Part shown: positions 7,622 to 17,230 of the stretch, piece after piece
Layout: each line of letters opens with the position of its first letter
Position numbering within the stretch: the stretch's first letter is position 1
Source: Planktotalea arctica
GTDB taxonomy: Bacteria > Pseudomonadota > Alphaproteobacteria > Rhodobacterales > Rhodobacteraceae
Reading direction: 5' to 3'
DNA: 64,000 nucleotides
Assembly: GCF_002105285.1 (NCBI RefSeq)
Contig: NZ_MUHR01000011.1
Span: 186,001-250,000 of the forward strand
Position numbers and translations under genes: made by a program
The notes under the pieces: model-generated
What the model was told of the DNA's origin: nothing
The model's database searches: none
What the model saw: only the letters and a program-made list of their open reading frames with translations

Positions 7622-9487
7622 ATGCTTAAAATATCAGACATCACATACTCCGTCGCGGGCCGCACCTTGGTCGAAAACGCATCTGTCACAATTCCGACCG
7701 GTCACAAGGTTGGCCTTGTGGGGCGTAACGGCTCTGGCAAGACGACGTTGTTCAAAATTATCCGCGGTGAAATGGTGCTCGACACCGGCGCTGTCAGCAT
7801 GCCGCAGGGCTGGAAAATCGGCGGCGTGTCCCAAGAGGTGCCGGGCAACGAGGTCTCCTTGATCGACACGGTGCTGCGCGCCGATACAGAGCGCGAGGCG
7901 CTGCTTGCCGAGGCGGAAACCACCACTGATCCGGCCCGCATTTCCGAGGTGCAAAACCGCCTCACAGATATCGACGCATGGTCCGCCGAAGCGCGCGCCG
8001 CGACGATTTTGCGCGGCCTTGGCTTTACCCACGATGAGCAGCAACAACCCTGTTCTGCGTTCTCCGGCGGTTGGCGCATGCGCGTCGCGTTGGCGGCTGT
8101 GCTCTTCTCCGAGCCTGATCTGTTGCTGCTCGACGAGCCGACAAACTATCTTGATCTTGAGGGCGCGCTCTGGCTTGAGGCCTACCTTGTCAAATATCCG
8201 CACACTGTTCTGATCGTGTCGCACGACCGCGAACTGCTCAACCGCTCCGTTGGCGGCATTCTGCATCTCGAAGACAAAGGCCTGATCTATTACACAGGCA
8301 CCTATGATATGTTCGCCAAGCAGCGCGCCCAAAAACGCGCGCTCATGGCATCGGCGGCCAAAAAACAGGACGCCAAACGCGAGCATTTGCAAGCCTTTGT
8401 GGACCGCTTCAAGGCCAAAGCCTCCAAGGCCAAGCAAGCACAATCACGTGTTAAAGCCTTGGAAAAAATGGAAACAATTCGCGCACCCGAAGATGTGGCG
8501 CGCACTGTGTTTACCTTCCCCAAGCCCGAAGAACTCTCACCGCCGATTATCGCCACGGAAAAAGCCTCTGTGGGCTACGGCGACAAAATCATTCTGCGCG
8601 ATTTGAACCTGCGCATTGATCAGGACGACCGCATCGCGCTTTTGGGCCGCAACGGCGAGGGTAAATCGACCCTTTCCAAAATGCTCTCCGATCGTTTGCA
8701 AATCGCCAGCGGCTCTATGGTCACATCCAACAAGCTGCGCATCGGATTTTTTGCCCAGCACCAAGTGGAAGAACTCTACGTTGATGAATCTCCGCTAGAG
8801 CATTTGCTGCGCGAACGTCCAAGCGAGGGGCAAGCCCGCTTGCGCGCGCGCCTTGCAGGTTTCGGCCTTGGCGCGGATCAGGCGGACACGGCTGTCGGAC
8901 GCCTTTCGGGCGGCCAAAAGGCGCGACTTTCGCTCCTACTCGCCACGCTCCCTGCCCCGCACCTGCTGATCCTCGACGAGCCGACAAACCACCTCGATAT
9001 CGAATCGCGCGAGGCGCTGGTTGATGCGCTGACCGCCTATAGCGGCGCTGTGATCCTTGTCAGCCACGACATGCACCTCTTGTCCATGGTCGCGGATCGC
9101 TTGTGGTTGGTGAAGGACGGGCATGTGTCGGTCTATGAGGATGATTTGCAAGCCTACCGCAAAATGCTGCTGAGCCCTGACAAGCCTGCAAAGCAGGGCA
9201 AGGGCGCAAAAGCGGTGGAAAAGCCAAAGGCAAAACGCCCCTCGCAAGACCAGATGAAGGCGCTCAAAGCAGATGTTCGCAAATGCGAAGAACGCATGAA
9301 GAAAATCGACGAGATGCGCGACAAGCTGGCGAAAAAGCTCGCGGATCCCGTGCTCTACGAGGACGGGCGCAAGGGCGAACTTGAAACGTGGAACAAGAAA
9401 TACGCCGAAGTCATGGAGGCGCACGGGCGCGCGGAGACCATGTGGATGGCAGCGCTTGAAAAACTGGACGCGGCCGAATCCCAATGA
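7622..9487 (+). CDS. ABC-F family ATPase (Uup/YheS-like)
   Basis: 621 residues with two fused ABC ATPase domains and no membrane segment, the ABC-F architecture. Domain 1 has Walker [10 protein letters not shown] (about 34-42), signature FSGGWRMR and Walker [13 protein letters not shown]. Domain 2 has [18 protein letters not shown] and [13 protein letters not shown] charged linker rich in Lys/Ala joins the domains, and a Lys-rich coiled-coil tail (about 530-621) follows. Most ABC-F proteins act on ribosomes (translation rescue or stress tuning); this one has no sign of being a resistance type. Its stop overlaps the marC-family start (ATGA, 9484-9487). Confidence 0.93.
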   Translation: MLKISDITYSVAGRTLVENASVTIPTGHKVGLVGRNGSGKTTLFKIIRGEMVLDTGAVSMPQGWKIGGVSQEVPGNEVSLIDTVLRADTEREALLAEAETTTDPARISEVQNRLTDIDAWSAEARAATILRGLGFTHDEQQQPCSAFSGGWRMRVALAAVLFSEPDLLLLDEPTNYLDLEGALWLEAYLVKYPHTVLIVSHDRELLNRSVGGILHLEDKGLIYYTGTYDMFAKQRAQKRALMASAAKKQDAKREHLQAFVDRFKAKASKAKQAQSRVKALEKMETIRAPEDVARTVFTFPKPEELSPPIIATEKASVGYGDKIILRDLNLRIDQDDRIALLGRNGEGKSTLSKMLSDRLQIASGSMVTSNKLRIGFFAQHQVEELYVDESPLEHLLRERPSEGQARLRARLAGFGLGADQADTAVGRLSGGQKARLSLLLATLPAPHLLILDEPTNHLDIESREALVDALTAYSGAVILVSHDMHLLSMVADRLWLVKDGHVSVYEDDLQAYRKMLLSPDKPAKQGKGAKAVEKPKAKRPSQDQMKALKADVRKCEERMKKIDEMRDKLAKKLADPVLYEDGRKGELETWNKKYAEVMEAHGRAETMWMAALEKLDAAESQ

Positions 9488-10107
9488 TCGATACGGCGTT
9501 TTTCATAACGTCCTTCGTGACGCTCTTTGTCATTATCGACCCTATCGGCCTCACGCCGCTGTTCGTGGCGCTGACCCAAGGGATGACCGTAGCGCAGCGC
9601 CGCGCCATCGCCATTCGCGCGACACTTGTCTCTGCGGGCATTCTCGCGCTGTTTGCCATTTTCGGCGAGGCTTTGCTGGGCTTCATCGGTATTTCCATGG
9701 CCGCCTTCAAGATCGCAGGCGGTATCCTGCTTTTGCTCACCGCGCTCGATATGCTGTTTCAGCGCCGCGCCAAACGGCGCGAGGACACGGCCGAGGAAGA
9801 CGACGATCTCGATGATCCATCGGTGTTTCCCTTGGCCATTCCCCTCATAGCCGGTCCGGGTTCGATCGCCACGGTGATCTTGCTTGCGGGCACGCACCCC
9901 GGCTTTACCGGACTTGGCCTGTCGCTTGCGGTGATGGCGCTTGTGCTGGTCGTGACCTTCATTTTCTTCGAGGCGGCAACGCCGCTGGAGCGTTTGCTGG
10001 GCAAGACAGGCATCAATGTCGTTTCGCGTCTGCTTGGCATGCTTTTGGCCGCTTTGGCGGTGCAGTTTATGCTCAATGGTCTCAAGGACTTTGGACTTCT
10101 CGGCTAA
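9484..10107 (+). CDS. MarC-family integral membrane protein
   Basis: 207 residues with about six hydrophobic segments. The opening FITSFVTLFVIIDPIGLTPLFVALT and the later FPLAIPLIAGPGSIATVILL are characteristic of the MarC (UPF0056) family. A cytoplasmic Arg/Asp/Glu-rich loop (about 95-118, KRREDTAEEDDDLDD) separates the two halves. Transport has been suggested for the family, but substrates are not established; despite the name the family is not a proven drug pump. Coupled by a 4-bp overlap to the ABC-F gene. Confidence 0.9.
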   Translation: MIDTAFFITSFVTLFVIIDPIGLTPLFVALTQGMTVAQRRAIAIRATLVSAGILALFAIFGEALLGFIGISMAAFKIAGGILLLLTALDMLFQRRAKRREDTAEEDDDLDDPSVFPLAIPLIAGPGSIATVILLAGTHPGFTGLGLSLAVMALVLVVTFIFFEAATPLERLLGKTGINVVSRLLGMLLAALAVQFMLNGLKDFGLLG

Positions 10108-10123
10108 GACCCTACATAGGGTC
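10108..10123. promoter_or_regulatory. Perfect 16-bp palindrome upstream of the retropepsin-like protease gene
   Basis: GACCCTACATAGGGTC is a perfect palindrome (7-bp arms, CA centre) that starts at the first base after the marC-family stop and ends 14 nt before the next ATG, directly before its AAAGGAGG ribosome binding site. Thirteen bases recur at 6217-6229. It could be an operator or a small RNA hairpin next to the ribosome binding site. Confidence 0.5.
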
Positions 10124-10137
10124 AAAGGAGGCCCGAT

Positions 10138-10728
10138 ATGGCGCAATTTTCCGGTGATGAGTTCGGCAATCTGATTTATCTGGTGATTCTGGGCGGTGTT
10201 CTTGCCTTCTGGTTCTTCACCTCGGCACGCCGCTCGATGAATAAGATGCTGCAACAAATGGCTGCTTGGGCCTTGATTTTCATCGGCGTGATCGCCGCCT
10301 ATGGAATGTGGGGCGATATTCGCCAAACCGTTTCTCCGCAGCAATCGGTGTTCGACAGCGGTGCACGCTTCGAGCTTCCGCGCGCGCGCGACGGCCATTA
10401 CTACGCGACAGCAATGGTGAACGACGTGGCGATCCGTTTTGTCGTGGATACCGGCGCGACCGATGTGGTTTTGCGCAAGGCGGATGCAGAGGCGGCGGGT
10501 ATTGACCTTGAAACGCTGGCATTCTTGGGCAGAGCGATGACCGCCAACGGGCCGGTGCGCATCGCCTCTGTGCGCACGCAGAGCTTCGGGTTGCCCGGCG
10601 CCGAATTGGCGCGTTTTCGCGTCGATGTGAACGAGGGGGAGATGTCGCAATCGCTCATGGGGATGAGCTATTTACAGACCTTCGAGCGGATCGAGATCTC
10701 GGGCGGCACGCTGGTTTTGACACGTTAG
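10138..10728 (+). CDS. Retropepsin-like clan AA aspartic protease (TIGR02281 type)
   Basis: 196 residues. Two N-terminal membrane segments (about 11-29 and 42-58) are followed by a single retropepsin-like domain with the catalytic motif FVVDTGATDVVL (D104-T-G). The C-terminal LMGMSYLQTFERIEI matches the flap and second-strand region of bacterial TIGR02281 proteases. A single D-T-G means it must act as a dimer, like viral retropepsins. The substrate is unknown; the anchored domain would probably face the periplasm. Strong ribosome binding site (AAAGGAGG) 6 nt before the ATG. Confidence 0.88.
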   Translation: MAQFSGDEFGNLIYLVILGGVLAFWFFTSARRSMNKMLQQMAAWALIFIGVIAAYGMWGDIRQTVSPQQSVFDSGARFELPRARDGHYYATAMVNDVAIRFVVDTGATDVVLRKADAEAAGIDLETLAFLGRAMTANGPVRIASVRTQSFGLPGAELARFRVDVNEGEMSQSLMGMSYLQTFERIEISGGTLVLTR

Positions 10729-10740
10729 CGCTTTTGGCCA

Positions 10741-10776
10741 AGCGGCCCTTCGGGGAGAGTTTAAGGGCAAGATGAA
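10741..10776 (-). repeat. Short intergenic repeat (TTCATCTTGCCC type), copy 1
   Basis: On the minus strand TTCATCTTGCCCTTAAACTC (10757-10776), then CTCCCCGAAGGG. The same 20-mer occurs at 23834-23853, and with one extra T at 30774-30794. It looks like a relative of the CTTCATCTT...AAACTTCGGGG element at 6970 and 47314. Here it lies between the convergent protease and holC genes. Confidence 0.7.
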
Positions 10777-10805
10777 CCAGGGGGCGCGTTAACCTTAATC
10801 GCGCA

Positions 10806-11267
10806 TTAGTCTTTCTTGGCTTTCATTTGCCAATTGCCGCTTTCCTCTGACCAGTATTGCGCCGCGCAGCCCGCATCGGTGAGGGATTTCCACTGTATGC
10901 GCGCCACTTGCACCTGTGCCTCGTCATTGCCATCAAACAGGATGCAAGTGCGTGCGTAGGCCTGCACTTGCTCGGGCGTAATCGAAGCGCCATCGATGCA
11001 CATGGCGCAGGCCGCATCGTTGGCACCCGAGTGGTCCTGCGCCAGCAAGATCGGTTGATCACCGTCATGGGCGCCGCCCGCAAGGCCATGGGCGAGAAAC
11101 GCCGCTTCATCGCCCTGCCAGAGCTGTCTGTCGAGCGCTTCAAGGCGCTGGGGGTCGCGGCCTACCACAAGGCAGCGCCAGCCCGCGCCAAGCGCTTTGG
11201 ACAGTAGCAAAGGCAGCGTTGCCTCAAGCGGTTTGCGCGTCAGGTGGTAGAAATAAACCGCGCCCAT
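10806..11267 (-). CDS. holC: DNA polymerase III chi subunit
   Basis: 153 residues from the ATG at 11267 (MGAVYFYHLTRKPLE). Chi links the polymerase III clamp loader to single-strand binding protein at the replication fork. The opening YFYHLTRKPLEATLPLLLSKAL and the segment CLVVGRDPQRLEALDRQLW fit HolC. The middle (FLAHGLAGGAHDGDQPILLA) follows the family pattern. The frame is open for nine codons upstream, but this start lies 1 bp past the pepA stop and gives the conserved N-terminus. Operon with pepA, an arrangement also found in enterobacteria. Confidence 0.9.
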   Translation of the reverse strand: MGAVYFYHLTRKPLEATLPLLLSKALGAGWRCLVVGRDPQRLEALDRQLWQGDEAAFLAHGLAGGAHDGDQPILLAQDHSGANDAACAMCIDGASITPEQVQAYARTCILFDGNDEAQVQVARIQWKSLTDAGCAAQYWSEESGNWQMKAKKD

Positions 11268-11268
11268 G

Positions 11269-12738
11269 TCAGTGCTCGTACAGATCCTGCACAAGGCGGC
11301 TCAGCGACATCACGCCCCAGCCCGTCGCGCCGACGGGTGCCAGCGTGGTTTCGGATTTGACCGACGCGACCCCCGCGATATCGAGGTGAATCCAGGGCGT
11401 GCCATCCTTGACGAAACGTTGCAGGAATTGCGCCGCCGTGACCGATCCCGCAGCGCGCCCACCGATGTTCTTCATATCGGCGATGCGCGATTTCAAAAGA
11501 TCGTCGTAGGCCTGCCCGAGCGGCATGCGCCAAGCGCCCTCGCCCTCGGCTTTGGCCGCATTCAGGAAAGCGCTACACAGCGCGTCATCGTTGGAAAAGA
11601 CGCCTGCGTTTTCATGCCCAAGGCCCACCACGATGGCCCCCGTCAGGGTCGCCAGATCAATCATGCCGACAGGCGCAAAACGCTCTTGTGCGTACCACAT
11701 CACATCGCATAGCACGAGCCGGCCTTCGGCGTCGGTGTTGATCACTTCGACCGTGTCACCCTTCATGGATTTTATAACATCGCCGGGGCGCGTGGCGTTG
11801 CTGGAGGGCATGTTCTCCACAAGGCCCACGAGGCCGACCACATTGGCTTTTGCTCCGCGCAGCGCCAGCGTACGCATCACGCCGCTGACAACGCCAGCGC
11901 CGCCCATATCCATGGTCATATCTTCCATGCCTGCCGCCGGTTTAAGCGAAATACCGCCTGTGTCGAACACCACGCCTTTGCCGATCAGGGCCAGCGGTTT
12001 GACGCCTTTCTCGCCACCATTCCAGTGCATCACCACCACTTTGGAGGGGCTGTCCGAGCCTTGCCCGACGCTCAGCAGCGTGCGCATGCCGAGCCTTTCA
12101 AGCTCTGCCTCCTCCAGCACTTCGACGACAAGGCCAAGGCTTTCCATCTCTTTCAGGCGGATCGCAAATTCAGTGGTGGTCAGCACGTTGGCAGGTTCAT
12201 TGGTCAGATCGCGCGTCATGTGCGCGCCCTCGGCCACGGCAAGAAACGCGCGCGCCTCGGGCTCTGCCTCTTCGGGCTTGGCGCACATGACAGTGAGGCT
12301 GCGCGCCTTCACCTCTGCATCGCTCTTGTGGGGGGTAAATTCATAGGCACGCATGGCCGCACCAAGCACAATTTGTGCCGGTTTCGCGTTGCTTCCCGCG
12401 AGCAAGAGCGCTGCGCCTTTATCCAGCGCCTTGCCAAGCGCCGCACCCGCCTTGCGCGCATCGAGCGCATCGGGGCGCCGCTCGAGGCAGATGATATCCA
12501 GCGCAGTCGCCGCCATGCCCGCAGGGTAGTTCAACGTAATGATCTTGCCCGCTTTGGCATCCTCCAGCTTGCCCGCTTCGACAACCCGCGCGATCGCCCC
12601 TTTGGTCAAACGGTTGACGCGGCGCGCGCCTGCATCGAGCTTGCCATCCGCGCCGATCAGCAGCGCGACGCGCCCCTCGAAGGCGGCGATGGCATCAAGA
12701 TCAACAGCAGCAAAAGTGGGGGCAATCAGGTTGGGCAT
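11269..12738 (-). CDS. pepA: Leucyl aminopeptidase
   Basis: 489 residues, a two-metal M17 aminopeptidase that removes N-terminal amino acids from peptides. The catalytic domain has GKGVVFDTGGISLKPAAGM (metal-binding Lys and Asp), the family signature NTDAEGRL with its carboxylate ligands, and SGVMRTLALRGAKANV. The N-terminal macro-like domain (about 1-160) is divergent, as expected. Followed 1 bp later by holC, and divergent from lptF across a gap of about 115 bp. Confidence 0.96.
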   Translation of the reverse strand: MPNLIAPTFAAVDLDAIAAFEGRVALLIGADGKLDAGARRVNRLTKGAIARVVEAGKLEDAKAGKIITLNYPAGMAATALDIICLERRPDALDARKAGAALGKALDKGAALLLAGSNAKPAQIVLGAAMRAYEFTPHKSDAEVKARSLTVMCAKPEEAEPEARAFLAVAEGAHMTRDLTNEPANVLTTTEFAIRLKEMESLGLVVEVLEEAELERLGMRTLLSVGQGSDSPSKVVVMHWNGGEKGVKPLALIGKGVVFDTGGISLKPAAGMEDMTMDMGGAGVVSGVMRTLALRGAKANVVGLVGLVENMPSSNATRPGDVIKSMKGDTVEVINTDAEGRLVLCDVMWYAQERFAPVGMIDLATLTGAIVVGLGHENAGVFSNDDALCSAFLNAAKAEGEGAWRMPLGQAYDDLLKSRIADMKNIGGRAAGSVTAAQFLQRFVKDGTPWIHLDIAGVASVKSETTLAPVGATGWGVMSLSRLVQDLYEH

Positions 12739-12853
12739 CGAGACGCTATCCTTTGAATGGTTTGGCCTAGGGATAGCGAGGTTCGCAAGGCTTTGCCAGA
12801 TAGCAGTTTTACCGCTGGGTCAAATAGGCTAGAACTTTGAAAAACGACAGGCA

Positions 12854-13999
12854 ATGGGGGCAGATTTGGCAAGATTCGACAGATATGTACTGTCGCAACT
12901 GCTCGTGTTGTTCGGCTTCTTCTCGCTTGTGCTGGTGTCGGTCTACTGGATCAACCGTGCGGTGATCCTGTTTGACCGCCTCATCGCCGATGGCCAGCCT
13001 GCGTCCGTGTTCCTTGAATTCACCGCCCTTAGCCTGCCAAATGTGGTGCGCATGGTGCTGCCCATGTCGGCCTTTGCAGCGTCGGTCTATGTCACCAACC
13101 GCCTTGCGTCGGAAAGCGAGTTAGTGGTGATGCAAGCCACGGGCTATTCGCCATGGCGCCTTGCGCGGCCCGTGGTGATCTTCGGGCTGATCGTGGGCAC
13201 GTTCATGATGGCGTTAACGCAGTATCTTGTGCCCTCCTCGCTCGAACAACTGCGCTTTCGCGAAAACCAGATCAGCGGCTCGCTCTCGGCGCAGCTTTTG
13301 CGCGAGGGGGAATTCATGAACCCGACCGCGGGCGTCACCTTTTATATCCGCGAAATCACGCCGGAGGGCGTGCTGAAGGATGTATTTCTAAGCGATGGCC
13401 GTAATCCGGAGCGCACCACGACCTACAGTTCGGTCGACGGATTTCTGGTAACCGAAGCAAGCGGGCCAAAACTGGCAATGATCAACGGGATTGCCCAGAC
13501 CTTCCAGCATGATACCCGCACGCTGACCAAGACGAAATTCACCGATTTCGCATATGATATATCCTCGTTGATCGCTGGACCGGATTCGCTTTTCAAGCCA
13601 CTGGACCAACGTCCCACAAGCGAGTTATTTCTTGCCAGCGAGCTTGTCGCCAAGGCCACAGGCAAATCCGTGGGCCGCGTGCTTGAGGAAGCGCACGGGC
13701 GCTTCAACCAGCCGATTCTGTGCCTCGTGGCGGCGTTGATCGGCTTTTCCACGCTTTTGGTGGGCGGGTTTTCGCGCTTTGGTGTGGGGCGGCAGATCAT
13801 CGGTGCGATCCTCCTGTTGGTGCTGGTGAAACTGGTGGAAAGCGTTGTCACCGATCCGGTGCGCAACAATGCCCATCTGTGGCCGCTGGTCTATGCGCAA
13901 AGCGTGTTCGGGCTTGGGGCGGCAATCTTGATGTTGCAACTGGCCGCACGCCCAAGGCGGCGACGCAAGGATGCGTCCTTGAGCGAGGTCGCAGCATGA
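12854..13999 (+). CDS. lptF: LPS export ABC transporter permease LptF
   Basis: 381 residues. LptF and LptG form the permease of the LptB2FG machine that extracts LPS from the inner membrane. Segments visible: RFDRYVLSQLLVLFGFFSLVLV, VYWINRAVILFDRLIADGQ, a periplasmic beta-jellyroll region (about 130-270) and the final hydrophobic helices. The ATG at 12854 gives MGADLARFDRY. A TTG at 12866 would give MARFDRY, closer to the usual family N-terminus, so the true start may be 12 bp downstream. Stop overlaps the lptG start (ATGA). Confidence 0.95.
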   Translation: MGADLARFDRYVLSQLLVLFGFFSLVLVSVYWINRAVILFDRLIADGQPASVFLEFTALSLPNVVRMVLPMSAFAASVYVTNRLASESELVVMQATGYSPWRLARPVVIFGLIVGTFMMALTQYLVPSSLEQLRFRENQISGSLSAQLLREGEFMNPTAGVTFYIREITPEGVLKDVFLSDGRNPERTTTYSSVDGFLVTEASGPKLAMINGIAQTFQHDTRTLTKTKFTDFAYDISSLIAGPDSLFKPLDQRPTSELFLASELVAKATGKSVGRVLEEAHGRFNQPILCLVAALIGFSTLLVGGFSRFGVGRQIIGAILLLVLVKLVESVVTDPVRNNAHLWPLVYAQSVFGLGAAILMLQLAARPRRRRKDASLSEVAA

Positions 14000-15093
14000 T
14001 CCTGCATTATTACTTCGCGCGCCGCTTTTTTCGGGTCTTCCTGACAACGCTTCTGATTTTCTTTGCGTTCCTCACGCTCATTGATCTGGTCGAACAAATG
14101 CGCCGCTTCAACAGTGAGGCGGCCAGCTTTTACGACATCTTGATCCTAACGCTGCTGAACGCCCCTGCGGGGCTGTATCAAATCCTGCCGCTGGTGATGA
14201 TACTCTCTTCGGTCTCTCTGTTCTTGACGCTGGCGCGCACCTCTGAATTGGTCGTCACGCGTGCATCGGGGCGCTCTGCCTTGATGACGCTGCTCTCGCC
14301 AATGCTGGTGGCTGCGCTGATCGGCGTTATCGCTGTGACACTCTTCAATCCTCTTGTTGCCGCGACCACCAAGCGCGTGGCCAGCCTTGAGAGTGAATAT
14401 CGTGATCAAGGGCAGAGCACGCTCTCGATCGGACGCGAAGGGCTATGGCTGCGTCAGGGCGATGAAACCGGGCAAACGGTAATTCACGCGGAGCGCGCGG
14501 ATGAGCGGATGACGACGCTTTATGATGTGACGTTCTGGCAATATGACACGTCCAGCCAACCCCAAGCGCGCATTTCCGCCGAAGAGGCCATGTTGACATC
14601 GCAGGGCTGGCTATTGCGCGGTGCAAAGCAATGGCCCCTTGGCACCGATGAAAACCCAGAAGCCGCATCGCAGGTCTGGGCAAGCCTGATCGTGTCCACC
14701 AGCCTGACCGAAGAGCGCATCAGGGACAGTTTTTCCGAACCCTCTGCAGTGTCGATCTGGGATATGAACAGCTATATTTCCGAGCTCGAAGAGGCCGGCT
14801 TTTCCGCGCGCCGCCATAAGGTCTGGCTCCAAATGGAACTGGCCCGTCCGCTGTTTTTGATGGCGATGATGCTGGTGGGCGCAGGCTTTACCATGCGCCA
14901 CAGCCGTTTTGGCAAGACCGGGGTTGCGGTGCTTGCCGCCGTGATGCTGGGGTTCGGGCTATATTACGTGCGCAATTTCGCACAGATCCTTGGCGAAAAC
15001 GGTCAATTGCCGACGATCCTCGCCGCATGGACGCCGCCCGTCGCTTCGATTATGCTTGCGCTTGGATTGTTGCTGCATATGGAGGACGGATGA
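13996..15093 (+). CDS. lptG: LPS export ABC transporter permease LptG
   Basis: 365 residues starting MILHYYFARRFFRVFLTTLL, partner of LptF in the inner-membrane LPS extractor. Family features: LIDLVEQMRRF after the first helix, APAGLYQILPLVMILSSVSLFLTLARTSELVVTRASGRS in the second and third helices, a periplasmic domain (about 130-270) and C-terminal helices ending LALGLLLHMEDG. The start ATG overlaps the lptF TGA, and its own TGA overlaps the lptD ATG, so lptF-lptG-lptD are a tightly coupled run. The frame is open far upstream inside lptF, but that part is not conserved. Confidence 0.95.
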   Translation: MILHYYFARRFFRVFLTTLLIFFAFLTLIDLVEQMRRFNSEAASFYDILILTLLNAPAGLYQILPLVMILSSVSLFLTLARTSELVVTRASGRSALMTLLSPMLVAALIGVIAVTLFNPLVAATTKRVASLESEYRDQGQSTLSIGREGLWLRQGDETGQTVIHAERADERMTTLYDVTFWQYDTSSQPQARISAEEAMLTSQGWLLRGAKQWPLGTDENPEAASQVWASLIVSTSLTEERIRDSFSEPSAVSIWDMNSYISELEEAGFSARRHKVWLQMELARPLFLMAMMLVGAGFTMRHSRFGKTGVAVLAAVMLGFGLYYVRNFAQILGENGQLPTILAAWTPPVASIMLALGLLLHMEDG

Positions 15094-17225
15094 AGCGATC
15101 GGTCCATATCTTGCGTCTACTGGGCGCGGCGCTTGTCCTTGCATACGCATCGGCGCTGCCCGCGCGCGCGCAGGACGTGGACGCCGCCCTGCTTGTGGCC
15201 GACAGCGTGCTGATCACGCAGGATGAGCGATTGGTGGCCAGCGGCAACGTCGAGGCCTATTATGAAGGCACACGGCTGTTTACCGACAAGATCATTTACG
15301 ATCAAAAACGCGACGAGTTGATCATCGACGGCCCCGTGCGCATCGCGCAGGAAAACGGCGATGTTCTGATCGCCGACAGCGCCGATCTGGACAGTAAGCT
15401 CGAGGACGGCATCCTGCGCGGCGCACGCTATGTGCTCAATCAGGAACTACAGATATTGTCCGCCCAGACCGACCGCGTCGAGGGACGCTATACGGTGCTG
15501 CGCAAAGTCGTCGCCACCTCGTGCCAGATTTGCGGCAACGGCGTGCCGATCTGGCAAATCCGCGCAGAACGCGCGATCCATGACCGCGAGGAAAAGCAAA
15601 TCTATTTCCGCCGCGCGCAGTTCCGCCTGCTCGGGGTGCCTGTGCTGTATCTGCCCACGATGCGCATTCCCGACCCTTCGCTGAAACGCGCTTCAGGCTT
15701 TCTCGTGCCGCAATTCGTTTCCGATAGTGAACTCGGGTTTGGCGCGAAAATACCATATTTCATTACCCTTGGCGATCACGCCGATCTTACGCTTACCCCG
15801 TTCATCACGCCCGTGACCAAAACGCTGGAGCTACGCTTTCGCAAGATGTTCCGCCGCGGCTATGTGGAATTCAACGGCGCGCTGTCCGAGGACACATTGG
15901 TGCCCGGCTCGATCCGCAATTATCTGACGGGCTACGGCGTGTTCGATCTGGGTAACCGCTTCGTGCTCAGCTTCGATATCGAAGCCGCATCCGACAGCGG
16001 CTACCGTTCGAACTATGGCTATTCGGGGCGGGACCGCCTTGGATCGGGCATCGCTTTAACGCGGGTGAAACGCGATGTGTTCTTTAAGGCGGAATTGCTG
16101 AATTTCGAAACCCTGCGCGACAATGAAAGCAACGACACGCAGCCAACACTGATTGGCGACGTTACCTATGAGCGGCGCTATCAACTGCCGCGCATTGGCG
16201 GCGAGTTTCGCGCCAATCTTGCGCTGCACGGGCATAAACGTGTCTCTCTTGTGGACACCGTTGGGCGCGACATGGGGCGGATCAATCTTGATCTGTCATG
16301 GCGCGATGAATGGACGCTTGCGGGGGGCCTGCGCTTTGGTCTCACCACCTCGCTCGGACTTGACAGCTATGCGGTGACCCAGGACAGCACCGCGGCAGGA
16401 CGCACCACACAGGCCATTCCCGTTATCGCCGCAACCCTGCGCTACCCGCTCAGCCGCAAGGGGCGCGATGGTGCCAGTCATCTGTTTGAACCCATCGCAC
16501 AAATTGGCTGGGCGGGCGGATCGCCCTCGACCCTGCCCAATGACGAAAGCGTCAGTTCCGAATTTGACGAAGCCAATCTGCTCGCGCTCTCGCGCTTTCC
16601 TGCGGCGGACCGGCGCGAGACCGGAACAATCGCTGCCTTGGGTGTGAGATGGGCGCGGCTACATCCCGACAGTTGGTCCGCAGGCGTAACCTTGGGGCAG
16701 GTGTTTCGCGATACGGCCGATTGGTCCTTCTCAAGCAGTTCTGGGCTGCGCGGTTCCAACTCTGACACCTTGCTGGCGATGAATTACGCCGCCGCTTGGG
16801 GCGGGTCATTTCAGGCGCGCAGCCTTTTCGATGCGCAATTCAAACCGATCAAGGCAGAAGCGCGCATCGCCTACGGGCGCAACAAGTTTGGAATCTCTGG
16901 CACCTACATCCACCTTAAAGCCGACCCGACCGAAAACCGGGCGAGTTCTGTCGCCGAATGGTCGCTCGACGGGAGTTACCGGGTCAATCGGCACTGGACG
17001 ACGAATGCAAATGTCCAATATGACTTGCTTACGGACCGTTTCGCCAGGACAGGCGCTAAAGTGGTCTACCAGAACGAGTGCATTTCTGTCGGCCTCGGGG
17101 CAACGCGCAGCTATGCAAGATCATCCACCCTGGTCCCGGCGACCACTTATGAATTGGCTGTCTCCCTCTTGGGCTTCAGCACTGGCGGCAGCGGAAAAGC
17201 GGCACGCCGCACATGCAGGAAATAG
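15090..17225 (+). CDS. lptD: LPS-assembly outer-membrane protein LptD
   Basis: 711 residues. LptD is the outer-membrane barrel that, with LptE, inserts LPS into the outer leaflet. A signal peptide (MKRSVHILRLLGAALVLAYASALPARA, cut near residue 27) precedes an OstA-like beta-jellyroll (DSVLITQDERLVASGNVEAYYEG through VEGRYTVLRKVVATSCQICG). The LptD barrel follows (TLPFITPVTKT-type strands, RRGYVEFNG). Only a few cysteines are present (SCQIC near 150, and two near the C-terminus), compatible with disulfide bonding between domains as known for the family. Coupled to lptG and followed by surA. Confidence 0.95.
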   Translation: MKRSVHILRLLGAALVLAYASALPARAQDVDAALLVADSVLITQDERLVASGNVEAYYEGTRLFTDKIIYDQKRDELIIDGPVRIAQENGDVLIADSADLDSKLEDGILRGARYVLNQELQILSAQTDRVEGRYTVLRKVVATSCQICGNGVPIWQIRAERAIHDREEKQIYFRRAQFRLLGVPVLYLPTMRIPDPSLKRASGFLVPQFVSDSELGFGAKIPYFITLGDHADLTLTPFITPVTKTLELRFRKMFRRGYVEFNGALSEDTLVPGSIRNYLTGYGVFDLGNRFVLSFDIEAASDSGYRSNYGYSGRDRLGSGIALTRVKRDVFFKAELLNFETLRDNESNDTQPTLIGDVTYERRYQLPRIGGEFRANLALHGHKRVSLVDTVGRDMGRINLDLSWRDEWTLAGGLRFGLTTSLGLDSYAVTQDSTAAGRTTQAIPVIAATLRYPLSRKGRDGASHLFEPIAQIGWAGGSPSTLPNDESVSSEFDEANLLALSRFPAADRRETGTIAALGVRWARLHPDSWSAGVTLGQVFRDTADWSFSSSSGLRGSNSDTLLAMNYAAAWGGSFQARSLFDAQFKPIKAEARIAYGRNKFGISGTYIHLKADPTENRASSVAEWSLDGSYRVNRHWTTNANVQYDLLTDRFARTGAKVVYQNECISVGLGATRSYARSSTLVPATTYELAVSLLGFSTGGSGKAARRTCRK

Positions 17226-17230
17226 GCGAT

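Noticed and set aside
9355-10650. 431-codon minus-strand ORF opposite the ABC-F, marC-family and protease genes
   Set aside because: Crosses three well-supported genes, lacks any motif and is rich in His, Arg and Gln.
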